Assembly: GCF_914484835.1 (NCBI RefSeq)
Contig: NZ_CAJZAR010000068.1
Location: 1-64,000, forward strand
Length of the DNA: 64,000 bases
From: Paraburkholderia tropica
GTDB lineage: Bacteria > Pseudomonadota > Gammaproteobacteria > Burkholderiales > Burkholderiaceae
Direction: 5' to 3'
This document shows positions 1 to 8,231 of the stretch, piece after piece. A program made the translations under genes and the position numbers. Below the pieces are notes generated by a model, which searched no databases, had not been told where the DNA came from, and worked only from the letters and a program-made list of their open reading frames with translations. Within the stretch, counting starts at the first letter, position 1; each line of letters starts with the position of its first letter.

Positions 1-2
1 GT

Positions 3-986
3 GAAGGCGGCATTCTGCGGAACTCGAACGGCGAGCGTTTCATGGAACGTTACGCGCCGACGCTGAAGGATCTCGCGCCGCGCGACTTTGTTTCGCGTTC
101 GATGGGGCAAGAAATTATCGAAGGCCGCGGCGTGGGTCCGAAGCAGGATCACATTCTGCTCGACCTCTCGCATATTGGCGCCGAGACCATCATGAAGCGT
201 CTGCCTTCGATTCGCGAGATCGCCATTCGTTTTGCGAACGTCGATCCGATCAGGGAGCCGATTCCGGTCGTGCCCACCATCCATTATCAAATGGGCGGCA
301 TTCCCACCAACGTTCATGGCCAGGTCGTGGGCACGTCGAAGGGCTTCAAGGACCCGATCAACGGTTTCTACGCCGTGGGCGAATGTTCGTGCGTCTCGGT
401 GCACGGCGCGAATCGTCTGGGCACGAATTCACTGCTCGATCTCGTGGTGTTCGGCCGCGCAGCGGGCAATCACATCATCAATCATGTGAAGGAAATTCGC
501 AGCCACAAGCCGCTGCCCGCCGATGCCGCCGACTTCGCGCTCTCGCGTTTGAACAAGCTGGAAAAATCGACGTCGGGCGAACCGACGCAAAACGTGGCGC
601 GTGACATCCGCTCGACCATGCAAAACCATGCGGGCGTGTTCCGCACCGAAAGACTCATGGCTGAAGGCGTAAAAATGATCGGCGACGTGGCGCAACGCGT
701 CGGCGATCTGCATCTGAAAGACAAGTCGAAGGTGTTCAACACGGCGCGCGTGGAAGCGCTCGAAGTGGCGAACATGATCGAAGTGGCGCGCGCCACGATG
801 GTCTCGGCGGAAGCGCGCAAGGAAAGCCGCGGCGCGCACGCGCCGAGCGAGCACAAGGAACGCGACGATCAAAACTGGCTGCGCCACACGCTGTGGTACA
901 GCGAGGGCGACCGCCTCGACTACAAGCCGGTGCAGATGCAGCCGATGAGCGTCGCGTCCGTGCCGCCGAAGCCGCGTACGTTCTGA
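3..986 (+). CDS. sdhA: Succinate dehydrogenase flavoprotein subunit, 3' part (N-terminus outside window)
   Basis: Catalytic FAD subunit of succinate:quinone oxidoreductase (TCA cycle and respiratory complex II, inner face of the cytoplasmic membrane). The reading frame is open from the first bases, so only about the C-terminal 327 residues are present and the FAD-linking His lies off the window. Visible family landmarks are IHYQMGGIPTNVHG, with the substrate-side His, then HGANRLGTNSLLDL with the catalytic Arg and FAD contacts, and the C-terminal helical domain ending in an Arg/Pro-rich tail. sdhB follows after 30 bp, as in all sdh operons. Identification is firm; completeness cannot be judged. 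Confidence 0.97.
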   Translation, partial: EGGILRNSNGERFMERYAPTLKDLAPRDFVSRSMGQEIIEGRGVGPKQDHILLDLSHIGAETIMKRLPSIREIAIRFANVDPIREPIPVVPTIHYQMGGIPTNVHGQVVGTSKGFKDPINGFYAVGECSCVSVHGANRLGTNSLLDLVVFGRAAGNHIINHVKEIRSHKPLPADAADFALSRLNKLEKSTSGEPTQNVARDIRSTMQNHAGVFRTERLMAEGVKMIGDVAQRVGDLHLKDKSKVFNTARVEALEVANMIEVARATMVSAEARKESRGAHAPSEHKERDDQNWLRHTLWYSEGDRLDYKPVQMQPMSVASVPPKPRTF

Positions 987-1016
987 TCGCGCACGCCTGT
1001 CACAAGGAACTGGAAA

Positions 1017-1718
1017 ATGGCTAAACGCATTTTTGAAGTCTATCGCTACGATCCCGACAAGGACGCCGCGCCGCGCATGCAAACCTACGAGCTGGACCTC
1101 ACGCACGAGCGCATGCTGCTCGACGCGCTGGTGAAGCTCAAGGAAGTGGACGAGACGCTGTCGTTCCGCCGCTCGTGCCGTGAAGGCGTCTGCGGTTCGG
1201 ACGCCATGAACATCAACGGCAAGAACGGTCTCGCGTGTCTGACGAACCTGAACGATCTGCCGCAGAAAATCGTGCTGCGTCCGTTGCCGGGACTGCCGGT
1301 CGTGCGCGACATGATCGTCGACATGACGCACTTCTTTAATCAGTATCACTCGATCAAACCGTATCTGATCAACGATACGCCGCCGCCCGAAAAAGAGCGT
1401 CTGCAAACGCCCGATCAACGCGACGAACTCGACGGCGTATACGAGTGCATTCTTTGCGCGAGCTGCTCGACGTCGTGCCCGAGCTTCTGGTGGAACCCGG
1501 ATAAATTCGTCGGCCCGGCGGGCTTGTTGCAGGCGTATCGTTTTATCGCGGACAGCCGCGACGAAGCGACTGGCGAACGTCTCGACAATCTCGAAGATCC
1601 GTATCGTCTGTTCCGCTGCCACACGATCATGAATTGCGTCGACGTGTGCCCGAAGGGTTTGAATCCGACCAAGGCAATCGGCAAGATCAAGGAATTGATG
1701 GTGCGCCGCGCAGTTTAA
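1017..1718 (+). CDS. sdhB: Succinate dehydrogenase iron-sulfur subunit
   Basis: 233-residue iron-sulfur subunit that passes electrons from SdhA to the membrane quinone site. The [2Fe-2S] motif SCREGVCGSDAM plus a distal Cys lies near residues 55-80. The ferredoxin-like half carries CILCASCSTSCP (about 142-153) and CHTIMNCVDVCPKG (about 200-213) for the [4Fe-4S] and [3Fe-4S] clusters. The length is normal for the family. The ATG follows an AAGGAA Shine-Dalgarno, and a terminator begins 20 bp after the stop. The sdhE and gltA genes that commonly follow sdhB in Burkholderiaceae are absent here. Confidence 0.97.
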   Translation: MAKRIFEVYRYDPDKDAAPRMQTYELDLTHERMLLDALVKLKEVDETLSFRRSCREGVCGSDAMNINGKNGLACLTNLNDLPQKIVLRPLPGLPVVRDMIVDMTHFFNQYHSIKPYLINDTPPPEKERLQTPDQRDELDGVYECILCASCSTSCPSFWWNPDKFVGPAGLLQAYRFIADSRDEATGERLDNLEDPYRLFRCHTIMNCVDVCPKGLNPTKAIGKIKELMVRRAV

Positions 1719-1738
1719 CGAAGCGGCCCATCAAGCCA

Positions 1739-1776
1739 AACGCCCCGGCAAGTTGAAACTGCCGGGGCGTTTTTTA
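1739..1776 (+). terminator. Rho-independent terminator after sdhB
   Basis: Perfect 10-bp inverted repeat CGCCCCGGCA / TGCCGGGGCG (1741-1750 and 1760-1769) around a 9-nt loop, followed directly by a T-run. It ends the sdh transcript and faces the leftward gene that stops at 1791. Confidence 0.93.
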
Positions 1777-1790
1777 TGGCGAAAGAAAAT

Positions 1791-2249
1791 TCAATCAGCG
1801 ATTTCGAATACGGGAATCACCGATCGGTCGCCGTCCATCAAAAAGTTCAGCAAATGCGCGCACGACGATTCGTAACGATGCGCGGGCAGCGTCTGAAGCT
1901 GCCAGTCATGCAGGCTCAACACCGTTTTTAGCGCCTCGATTTCCGCGTCGTTCAAATGCCATGCGCCCTGATCTTCCGCGCGGCCGCTGCATCGGGTCAA
2001 TGCGGCCTCGGCTTCCTGAAACACGTCGATCTCGCTGCTCTGCTCGCTGACGTCGCTCATCAAATACGTCAGGTAGACCGCGCGAAACAGAAACGTCACG
2101 TGCAGGCTCGCGCCGTGACGGCTGCGCAGCGCTTCGAGCGCGAGATGGTTTTGCAGCGACGTGGCCTGCACCATCGCAGCGGAAAGCGGCAACAGCTTGC
2201 TGCGGGTGACGCCCTGGCGACCGGCTTGGTTGAATTTGGCGTGACCCAT
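1791..2249 (-). CDS. Conserved hypothetical protein, 152 aa
   Basis: Leftward gene convergent with sdhB. I chose the ATG at 2249 (product begins MGHAKFNQAGRQG) because ACGGAG lies about 9 nt upstream; a longer in-frame start at 2393 has no ribosome site. The protein is soluble and mostly helical, with no signal peptide or membrane segment. Its N-terminal GRQGVTRSKLLPLS stretch and the central LQNHLALEALRSRHG look conserved in type, and I recall similar short Burkholderia proteins being annotated as Fis-family regulators, but I cannot recognise a clear helix-turn-helix. Function unknown. Confidence 0.7.
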   Translation of the reverse strand: MGHAKFNQAGRQGVTRSKLLPLSAAMVQATSLQNHLALEALRSRHGASLHVTFLFRAVYLTYLMSDVSEQSSEIDVFQEAEAALTRCSGRAEDQGAWHLNDAEIEALKTVLSLHDWQLQTLPAHRYESSCAHLLNFLMDGDRSVIPVFEIAD

Positions 2250-2459
2250 GCGCTGACTCCGTAACTCTAAACTGATCTTTAACTGAGCCTGTATTGTAGA
2301 GAAACGGCCTTTTATCAATGCCATCGGGTTTTGAAAGGTGAATCTCAAATCGCTCAACGATCTTCGCGCGGATTGCGTACGCCACCAATTCATGAAATGA
2401 CATCACATGCCGCGTTACGAATGTAATCCGCGTGCGGCCAGTCGATGGGCAATAGCGAC

Positions 2460-2610
2460 TGCGAAAAGCAGGCCGCCGCCGAAACTCTAGTCGAGTTCAT
2501 TCACGACGTGCTTCAGTTGCGCGAGTTTCCGTGGGCCTCGTTTCCGCATCAGGTCGGCCTGCACCATAGCTGCGGCACGCTGCGCGCCGCCAGCATAGGC
2601 GACGAAAGCC
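2460..2610 (+). pseudogene. lutA fragment (Fe-S oxidoreductase of L-lactate utilisation), decayed
   Basis: About 50 codons still encode a recognisable internal segment of a LutA/YkgE-type protein: TLVEFIHDVLQLREFPW, then FPHQVGLHHSCGTLR, which corresponds to the family's Cys-containing core motif (HxSCxxLR). There is no start codon in a sensible place, both ends of the normal roughly 240-residue protein are missing, and the match breaks off near 2610, where a lutB-like frame begins. It is the first of three ordered fragments of a lutABC operon. Confidence 0.7.
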
Positions 2611-2802
2611 GCCGGTCAGGTACTCGCGCATCCGAAGCGCTATCGCGCGGCCATCAATGGCGCGGGCAAGGCAGTTGCGACATGGCCGCGCGCGGTGCTC
2701 TACAATCCGCTCAACGCCCGGGGCAAGCAGCGCGAGCTACCCGAAGCGCTGAAGCAGACCTTCCGCGACGGGTATCGGAAACACAACAAGAGGAACAAGT
2801 GA
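2611..2802 (+). pseudogene. lutB fragment (C-terminus), decayed
   Basis: In frame +1 the stretch reads VLAHPKRYRAAINGAGK and then LYNPLNARGKQRELPEALK, FRDGYRKHNK and stop. The YNPLNAxGKxRELP...FR tail is the typical extreme C-terminus of LutB/YkgF iron-sulfur proteins. Everything upstream (about 400 residues, including the ferredoxin motifs) is missing and replaced by the lutA piece, so a deletion joined lutA to the end of lutB. The stop TGA overlaps the next start in the order expected of an intact operon. Confidence 0.72.
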
Positions 2803-2888
2803 TGAGTAGCCGCGACGCCATTCTTTCCCGTCTGCGCGAAGTCGGCCGCGCCGCGCGCCGCCAGCTAGTTCGACGAGGACGCGCATGA
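2802..2888 (+). pseudogene. lutC fragment (N-terminus), decayed
   Basis: An ATG overlapping the lutB-fragment stop (TGATGA) starts MSSRDAILSRLREVGR, the usual first residues of Burkholderia LutC. The similarity ends after about 17 codons and the frame runs out inside the following FUSC gene. The normal protein is about 220 residues. This looks like the right-hand remnant of the same decayed lut locus. Confidence 0.65.
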
Positions 2889-5074
2889 TCTTTTCGATGG
2901 CCGGGCGCGCCGCGCTCCTGCGTTCCCTCTCGCATGGCCGCCACCGGCTGCCGTTTTCCGAATCGGTGCGCGGCGGCCTGATCTGCGCCGCGCCCGCCGT
3001 GCTCGCGGCGGCGTGGCACGCGCCGCTGCTGTGCTGGTCGGCGATCGCGGCGTTCTGGACCTGCCTCTGCGACGACTCCGGCACGCGGCCACGCGAGCGC
3101 ATCGAACAAGGCTTGTTGTTCGCCGTGCTCGGCGCGCTCGCGGCGGGCTATGCGATTGCGGCGGGCGCGGTGCCCGGCCTCGCCATCGTGCTCGCGGGCG
3201 TGAGCGCATGGCTCGGCGCGCTGGTGCGCTGCCGGGGCGCGCTGCCCGGCCTGCGCGGCCTGCTCGTGGCGACGGCCTTCGCGGTCTGCGCGGCCTTCCC
3301 GGTGCATGGCCTGCAAGACGCGCGCGATTACGCGCTCTACTTCGTCGCCGGCGGCGTCTGGGCCACCGCCTGCAATCTCGCGCTCTGGCAATACAGCGCC
3401 GATACGCGCGTGCGTTCTGCGACCTTCGCGTGGCTCTACGCGCTCGGCTCCTACGTCGGCAAACTCGCGCAAGCGCCCGACAGCCGTCACGGCGCCGCCG
3501 CGAGCCGCGCCGAACTGCGCACTACGCTCGACACGATGAGCGCCGCGATCTCCGCCGCACCCGGCGCGGTCGCGCCCGCCTGCCGCCGCTGGCTCGCCGA
3601 CGCCGAACAGGCAATGGCGCTGCTTGCGGGCATCGAAAGCCTGCTGCACAGCCGCAGCCGCGCGCCGCAAGCCGACGCCGAAGCGGCCACGCTCGAACTG
3701 ATCCGCGCGGTGCTCGAACGCCTCGCCGAAGCCATCGACGCCTGCGCGGCCGACCTGCGCCGCGCCGCCAAACCAGACGCCGCCCTGACCGCCAAGCGTC
3801 TGCGCCCGTTCGCCGAGCACGCGGAATTCGCGCGCGAATCCGCCGATGCCGAAGCGCCGTCGATCGACGCCCGCGCGTGGCGCGAGTCGTTCATGACGCT
3901 GTGCGCGCGCCTCGCCACGCTGGCCGCCGACGCCGATCCCGACAGCGGCACACGCAACGCCGCCCGCGCCGCCGATGCGGCCGCGTCACACGCGAGCCAG
4001 CCGTGGCGCGACGCGCTGCGCGCCGTGGTCGCGCAAGTCCGCACGCATGGCGTGTTCGCGCGCTACGCGGCACGCCTCGCGGTCGCGGCGATGATCGCCG
4101 TATCGCTTGCGCGCTGGCGCAGCGGCGAGCAAGGCTACTGGCTCGCGCTCACGACCATGTTCATCGTGCAGCCCACGTTTTCGCAGACGGTGCGCGTGTC
4201 GAGCCTGCGCATCGGCGGCACCATGCTCGGCGCGGTGCTCGCTTCGGCGCTCGCGCTGGCGATCCACAGCCCGATCCTGCTCGCGCTGGCGATCCTGCCG
4301 CTCGCAACCGGCACCCTCGCGGCGCGCGCGGTCAGCTACGTCTCGTACATCCTGTTCCTCACCTCGCATTTCGTGCTGGTCGCGCATCTGGGCACGCCCG
4401 TGGGCGAGCCGTGGGATCTCGCGGTCTCGCGCGTGCTCAACAGTCTCGCGGGCGTGGCCGTGGGCGTCGCGGCGAGTTTTCTCGCGTGGCCCGAATGGGA
4501 GCAGCACAAGCTCGGCCCGGCCGCCGCGCACGCGCTCAAATGCGTGAGCGAGTATGTGCAGGCGGTGTTGCGCGGACACGCATCGGCAAGCGAGAGTGAA
4601 AGCGCGGACTCCGCCGATGCCGCGCAGCGCGAAGCGCAAGCCGAACGCAATGCCCGCGATATCGCCGCGCTACGCCGCCAGGCGTGCCTCGCCGTCGATG
4701 CGCTCGAATCGGTGATCTCGGCCACGCGGCTCGAATCGCTGAGTTCGAATCACCGCGCGGCGCATGCGAGCGTGCTGATGCTGCGGCTGCGCAAGCTCGT
4801 GGGCGTGGTGTCGCCGCTCGAAGGCGCCGATGCCGCGCTTGACCACGCGGACCGAGCGCGCCTCGCCGCGCTCGCGCAATCGGTGGGCGCGTTGCTGCGC
4901 GCCACGCGTGAACAGCGCGCCGGTTTGCGCGCGCAACTCCAGGCCGCCGATGACGCCGAACCAACCGCGCAGACGCGCTCGTTCTTCGCGCGCCATATCG
5001 AACATGAGGTGATCGACGGCGCGCTGGCCGTCTCGATGGTGGTGCCCGATGTGCTCGATGTGCTCGATGCTTGA
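2885..5074 (+). CDS. FUSC family inner-membrane protein (putative aromatic-acid/xenobiotic exporter)
   Basis: 729-residue YccS/YhfK/AaeB-type membrane protein. It shows the duplicated FUSC layout: an N-terminal cluster of hydrophobic helices (about 25-170), a long Ala/Arg-rich cytoplasmic region (about 180-385), a second helix cluster (about 395-535) holding the hallmark WLALTTMFIVQPTFSQT followed by LRIGGTMLGA, and a soluble C-terminal region. Such proteins are linked to export of aromatic acids and other small acids. The ATG at 2885 follows GAGGA; an internal ATG at 2897 is possible. The gene is monocistronic, with no membrane-fusion partner beside it, so the substrate is unknown. Confidence 0.88.
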   Translation: MIFSMAGRAALLRSLSHGRHRLPFSESVRGGLICAAPAVLAAAWHAPLLCWSAIAAFWTCLCDDSGTRPRERIEQGLLFAVLGALAAGYAIAAGAVPGLAIVLAGVSAWLGALVRCRGALPGLRGLLVATAFAVCAAFPVHGLQDARDYALYFVAGGVWATACNLALWQYSADTRVRSATFAWLYALGSYVGKLAQAPDSRHGAAASRAELRTTLDTMSAAISAAPGAVAPACRRWLADAEQAMALLAGIESLLHSRSRAPQADAEAATLELIRAVLERLAEAIDACAADLRRAAKPDAALTAKRLRPFAEHAEFARESADAEAPSIDARAWRESFMTLCARLATLAADADPDSGTRNAARAADAAASHASQPWRDALRAVVAQVRTHGVFARYAARLAVAAMIAVSLARWRSGEQGYWLALTTMFIVQPTFSQTVRVSSLRIGGTMLGAVLASALALAIHSPILLALAILPLATGTLAARAVSYVSYILFLTSHFVLVAHLGTPVGEPWDLAVSRVLNSLAGVAVGVAASFLAWPEWEQHKLGPAAAHALKCVSEYVQAVLRGHASASESESADSADAAQREAQAERNARDIAALRRQACLAVDALESVISATRLESLSSNHRAAHASVLMLRLRKLVGVVSPLEGADAALDHADRARLAALAQSVGALLRATREQRAGLRAQLQAADDAEPTAQTRSFFARHIEHEVIDGALAVSMVVPDVLDVLDA

Positions 5075-5451
5075 GCGATACCTCAGCGCATCGAGCATGT
5101 CGAAGCAGCGTTAAAGCGTGCCGCTCCAGCCCGTCGCGTTCATGATTTTCTCGACGGGCACCGCGCACACATAACCCGCGCCGGCCGCTGGGCGGCGGCC
5201 CCGAGCGGACCACCGTCGCCCGTTTACGGGAGCGCGGTTATGGGCGGGTTTCGGGCGGCCAAGCGGCGGATGACACATGCCATCCGTGCGCCTGCCATCG
5301 CGGTTTAAAACCGCTGCAAAAGCATTCCACGCCCGCGCAACTATCCTTAGCTCGATTCGATACTTCGCATCGCGGTCCGTGCCGCTTAGATTCGTAGCGC
5401 AACGCTCCCCGCCCGCCCGGGCGGCCGCCAGAACAACGAATCGACGACGAC
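5075..5451. other. Intergenic region before the sugar ABC operon
   Basis: 377 bp without a supported gene. It must hold the promoter for the ABC operon starting at 5452, but I could not pick a convincing -35/-10 pair. GC-rich inverted segments occur around 5180-5260. Reading frames here on the reverse strand have no family similarity that I recognise. Confidence 0.5.
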
Positions 5452-6552
5452 ATGAACCGCGAGACAACCCGACCCTTCGCCCTCAAACGCGCCGCCACGG
5501 CGTTCGCCCTCGCGCTCGGCGCGTTCGCCGCGATGACGGCGATCAGCCCCGCCGCGCTGGCGCAAGGCGAGGCCCAACCGAGTGCACAATCGAGTGCACC
5601 GGCGAGCGCGCTTTCAACCCCGCAAGCCAACGCCGACGTTCCGTCGCTCAAGGGCAAGCGCATCGGCATCACGGCGGCCGGGACCGATCACTACTGGGAC
5701 CTGAAGGCGTATCAGGGCGCCATCGACGAAGTGAAGCGCCTCGGCGGCACGCCTATCGCGCTCGACGCGGGCCGCAACGACAACCGCCAGATCGCGCAGA
5801 TCCAGACGCTGATCGCGCAAAAGCCCGACGCCATCATCGAGCAGCTCGGCACCGCGACCGTGCTGGAGCCGTGGTTGCAGAAAATCCGCCAGGCGGGCAT
5901 CCCGCTGTTCACGATCGACACGGCCTCGCCGTCGAGCATCAACGACACCACCTCGGACAACTTCTTCATCGGCGAGCAACTGGCGCTCAAGCTCGTCAAC
6001 GACATTCACGGCGAGGGCAATATCCTCGTGTTCAACGGTTTTTACGGCGTGCCCGTGTGCGCGATCCGCTACGACCAGTTGAAGGCCGTGCTCAAGTACT
6101 ACCCGAAGGTGCATATCATTCAGCCCGAGCTGCGCGACGTGATTCCGAACACCGTGCAGAGCGCCTATGCGCAGGTCAGCCAGTTGCTCGCCAAGTATCC
6201 GAAGGGGCAAATCGCGGCGATCTGGTCGGCGTGGGACGTGCCGCAAGTCGGCGCGACCCAGGCGGTCGACGCGGCGCATCGCAGCGAGATCCGCACCTAT
6301 GCCGTCGACGGCAGCCCGGACGTCGTCACGCTCGTGAAGGACCCGAAATCGAGCGCCGCCGCCGTGGTCGCGCAACAGCCCGCGCTGATCGGCAAGACCG
6401 CCGTCGACAACGTCGCGCGCTATCTGGCCGGCCAGCGCGATCTGCCGCCGTACACCTATGTGCCGTCGATTCTCGCGACCAAGGAGAACGCCGCCGAGGT
6501 GCAGAAGGCGCTCGGTCAGAGCGCGCAAACCGGCCAGCTCGCGGCGAAATGA
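5452..6552 (+). CDS. Sugar ABC transporter periplasmic substrate-binding protein (RbsB/YtfQ type)
   Basis: 366 residues: an Arg-containing N-region, a hydrophobic core (about 15-35) and an ALAQG-type cleavage region form a Sec signal peptide. They are followed by a peripla_BP fold with KRIGITAAGTDHYWD at the start of the first lobe, LIAQKPDAIIEQLG and the hinge GIPLFTIDTASPSS. The family captures ribose, galactose or related sugars in the periplasm. Its stop overlaps the ATPase start (ATGA). Gene order binding protein, double ATPase, two permeases matches the YtfQRT-YjfF arrangement, but sugar specificity cannot be read from sequence. Confidence 0.9.
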   Translation: MNRETTRPFALKRAATAFALALGAFAAMTAISPAALAQGEAQPSAQSSAPASALSTPQANADVPSLKGKRIGITAAGTDHYWDLKAYQGAIDEVKRLGGTPIALDAGRNDNRQIAQIQTLIAQKPDAIIEQLGTATVLEPWLQKIRQAGIPLFTIDTASPSSINDTTSDNFFIGEQLALKLVNDIHGEGNILVFNGFYGVPVCAIRYDQLKAVLKYYPKVHIIQPELRDVIPNTVQSAYAQVSQLLAKYPKGQIAAIWSAWDVPQVGATQAVDAAHRSEIRTYAVDGSPDVVTLVKDPKSSAAAVVAQQPALIGKTAVDNVARYLAGQRDLPPYTYVPSILATKENAAEVQKALGQSAQTGQLAAK

Positions 6553-8231
6553 GCACGCTCATCGACGACGCGCGCGGCGAATCGCCGACGCCTGCCGCGA
6601 TCCCTCCCGATACGCAAGGCGCGCAGGCCACCCCCGCGCCCGCGCTCGAACTGCGCGGGCTCGTCAAGCAGTATGGCGGCGTGCAGGCGCTGCGCGGCGC
6701 GTCGTTGAGCGCGGCGCGCGGCACCGTGCATGGGCTGATCGGCCAGAACGGCGCGGGCAAATCGACGCTCATCAAGATCCTCGCCGGACTGGAACGCGCG
6801 GACGCGGGCGAGATTCGCGTCGATGGCGTGAAGCTCGACGGCGGCGCGCCTGGCGAGATCGCGTTCATTCATCAGGAACGTCTGCTTTCGCCGACGTTTA
6901 CCGTGGCCGAAGCGCTGGCGCTCGGCGACGAAGCGACGGTGCCGCGCGGCGCGTTGCCAGGCTTCCGCGCATTACGCACGCTGCTGCCGCTCGATCTGCG
7001 CCGCATGCGCCGCCGCGCGAGCGACGCGCTCGCCGCGCATTTCGATATCGCGCTGCCGCCCGATAAATTGATCGGCGAACTGAGCGTGGCGGAACAGCAG
7101 ATCGTGCAGATCACGCGCGCGCTCATGCGTGCGCCGCGCATTCTCGTCTTCGACGAACCGACCGCCGCGCTCGTGAGCCGCGAAGTCGAGCGCCTGTTGC
7201 AGATCATCGACCGACTGCGTGCGCGCGGGCTGACGATCCTGTACGTCTCGCACTATCTGAACGAAATCGCCTCGCTGTGCGACCGCGTGACGGTCTTGCG
7301 CGACGGCGTCGACGTGGCGCAGGTCGAGGCGCGCACGACGCCCGTCGAAACGCTCGTCGAAGCGATGATCGGCACGCCGCCCGCTGCACGCGCGCGACGC
7401 GCGCCGAACACCTCACCGGAAGCACAAGGCGCGGTGCTCGAAGCCCGCGATCTGCACGCGCCGGGCCGCTTCGGCCCGCTCTCGTTCACGCTGCGTCGCG
7501 GCGTAGTGCTCGGCGTGACCGGGCTGGTCGGCTCGGGCGGCAAGCCGCTCGTGCGCAGCCTGTTCGGCCTGGAGCGCGGCGTGCTCGGCGAATTGCGCGT
7601 GCACGGCAAGACCGTGCGCCTGCGCCGTCCCGCCGACGCCGTGCGCCGCGGCATCGCCTTCGTGCCCGAAGACCGCCGCCGCCAGGGCGTCGCGACCGCG
7701 CTGCCGGTGCGCGAGAATCTTTCGCTCGCGAGTCTCGCGCGCTTCAGCCGCTTCGGCCTCGTCGATACGCGCCGCGAGACGGCGGCCGCGCGTGCGCTCA
7801 TCGACACGCTCGGCGTGCGCACGCCCGGCCCGCATGCGCCCGTGCGGCATCTCTCGGGCGGCAATCAGCAGAAGGTCGCGCTCGGCAAATGGCTGGGCCG
7901 CGCGCAAGGCGGCGGCGAGCGCGATAGCGGCGGCATCTACATCCTCGACGAACCGACCGTGGGCGTCGACGTGGGCGCGAAAGCCGATATCTACCGCCTC
8001 ATCGATCGGCTCGTGGCGCAAGGCGCGTCGGTGCTGATCTTTTCGAGCGATCTGCATGAACTGCTCGACGTGACCGATCGCGTGCTCGTGCTCGCGCGCG
8101 GCGCGATCGTGCAGGACGTGGCATCGCACGACGCCAGCACACAGGATCTGCTCGCGTGGGCGACGCTCGCGCGCGGTGGCGCGCACGCCGCGCCGAACGA
8201 CGCCGCGCCAACCCAGGAGAACGCCGCATGA
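6549..8231 (+). CDS. Sugar ABC transporter ATP-binding protein (RbsA/MglA type, two NBDs)
   Basis: 560 residues with two nucleotide-binding domains that energise import. NBD1 has Walker A GQNGAGKST (about residue 66), the signature ELSVAEQQ and Walker B ILVFDEP. NBD2 has the degenerate P-loop usual in this family (GLVGSGGKPLV), the signature LSGGNQQKVALGKW and Walker B IYILDEPTVGVDVG. The start overlaps the preceding stop by 4 bp and the stop overlaps the next gene by 4 bp, indicating translational coupling. Length is slightly above the usual 500 because of an Ala/Pro-rich N-terminal extension of about 35 residues. Confidence 0.94.
   Translation: MSTLIDDARGESPTPAAIPPDTQGAQATPAPALELRGLVKQYGGVQALRGASLSAARGTVHGLIGQNGAGKSTLIKILAGLERADAGEIRVDGVKLDGGAPGEIAFIHQERLLSPTFTVAEALALGDEATVPRGALPGFRALRTLLPLDLRRMRRRASDALAAHFDIALPPDKLIGELSVAEQQIVQITRALMRAPRILVFDEPTAALVSREVERLLQIIDRLRARGLTILYVSHYLNEIASLCDRVTVLRDGVDVAQVEARTTPVETLVEAMIGTPPAARARRAPNTSPEAQGAVLEARDLHAPGRFGPLSFTLRRGVVLGVTGLVGSGGKPLVRSLFGLERGVLGELRVHGKTVRLRRPADAVRRGIAFVPEDRRRQGVATALPVRENLSLASLARFSRFGLVDTRRETAAARALIDTLGVRTPGPHAPVRHLSGGNQQKVALGKWLGRAQGGGERDSGGIYILDEPTVGVDVGAKADIYRLIDRLVAQGASVLIFSSDLHELLDVTDRVLVLARGAIVQDVASHDASTQDLLAWATLARGGAHAAPNDAAPTQENAA

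Noticed and set aside
429..1622. Long reverse-strand open frame opposite sdhA/sdhB (397 codons)
   Set aside because: It is the antisense of two certain genes, its composition is Arg/His/Ala-rich with no domain, and it spans their intergenic gap; it is a high-GC shadow frame.
3013..4599. Alternative forward frame inside the FUSC gene (528 codons)
   Set aside because: Almost pure Arg/Ala translation; the overlapping frame has the FUSC motifs and membrane segments.
5111..5467. Reverse-strand open frame in the intergenic region before the sugar ABC operon
   Set aside because: Low-complexity Arg/Ala composition, no ribosome site, and no recognisable motif; the last residues looked faintly protein-like but match no family known to me.
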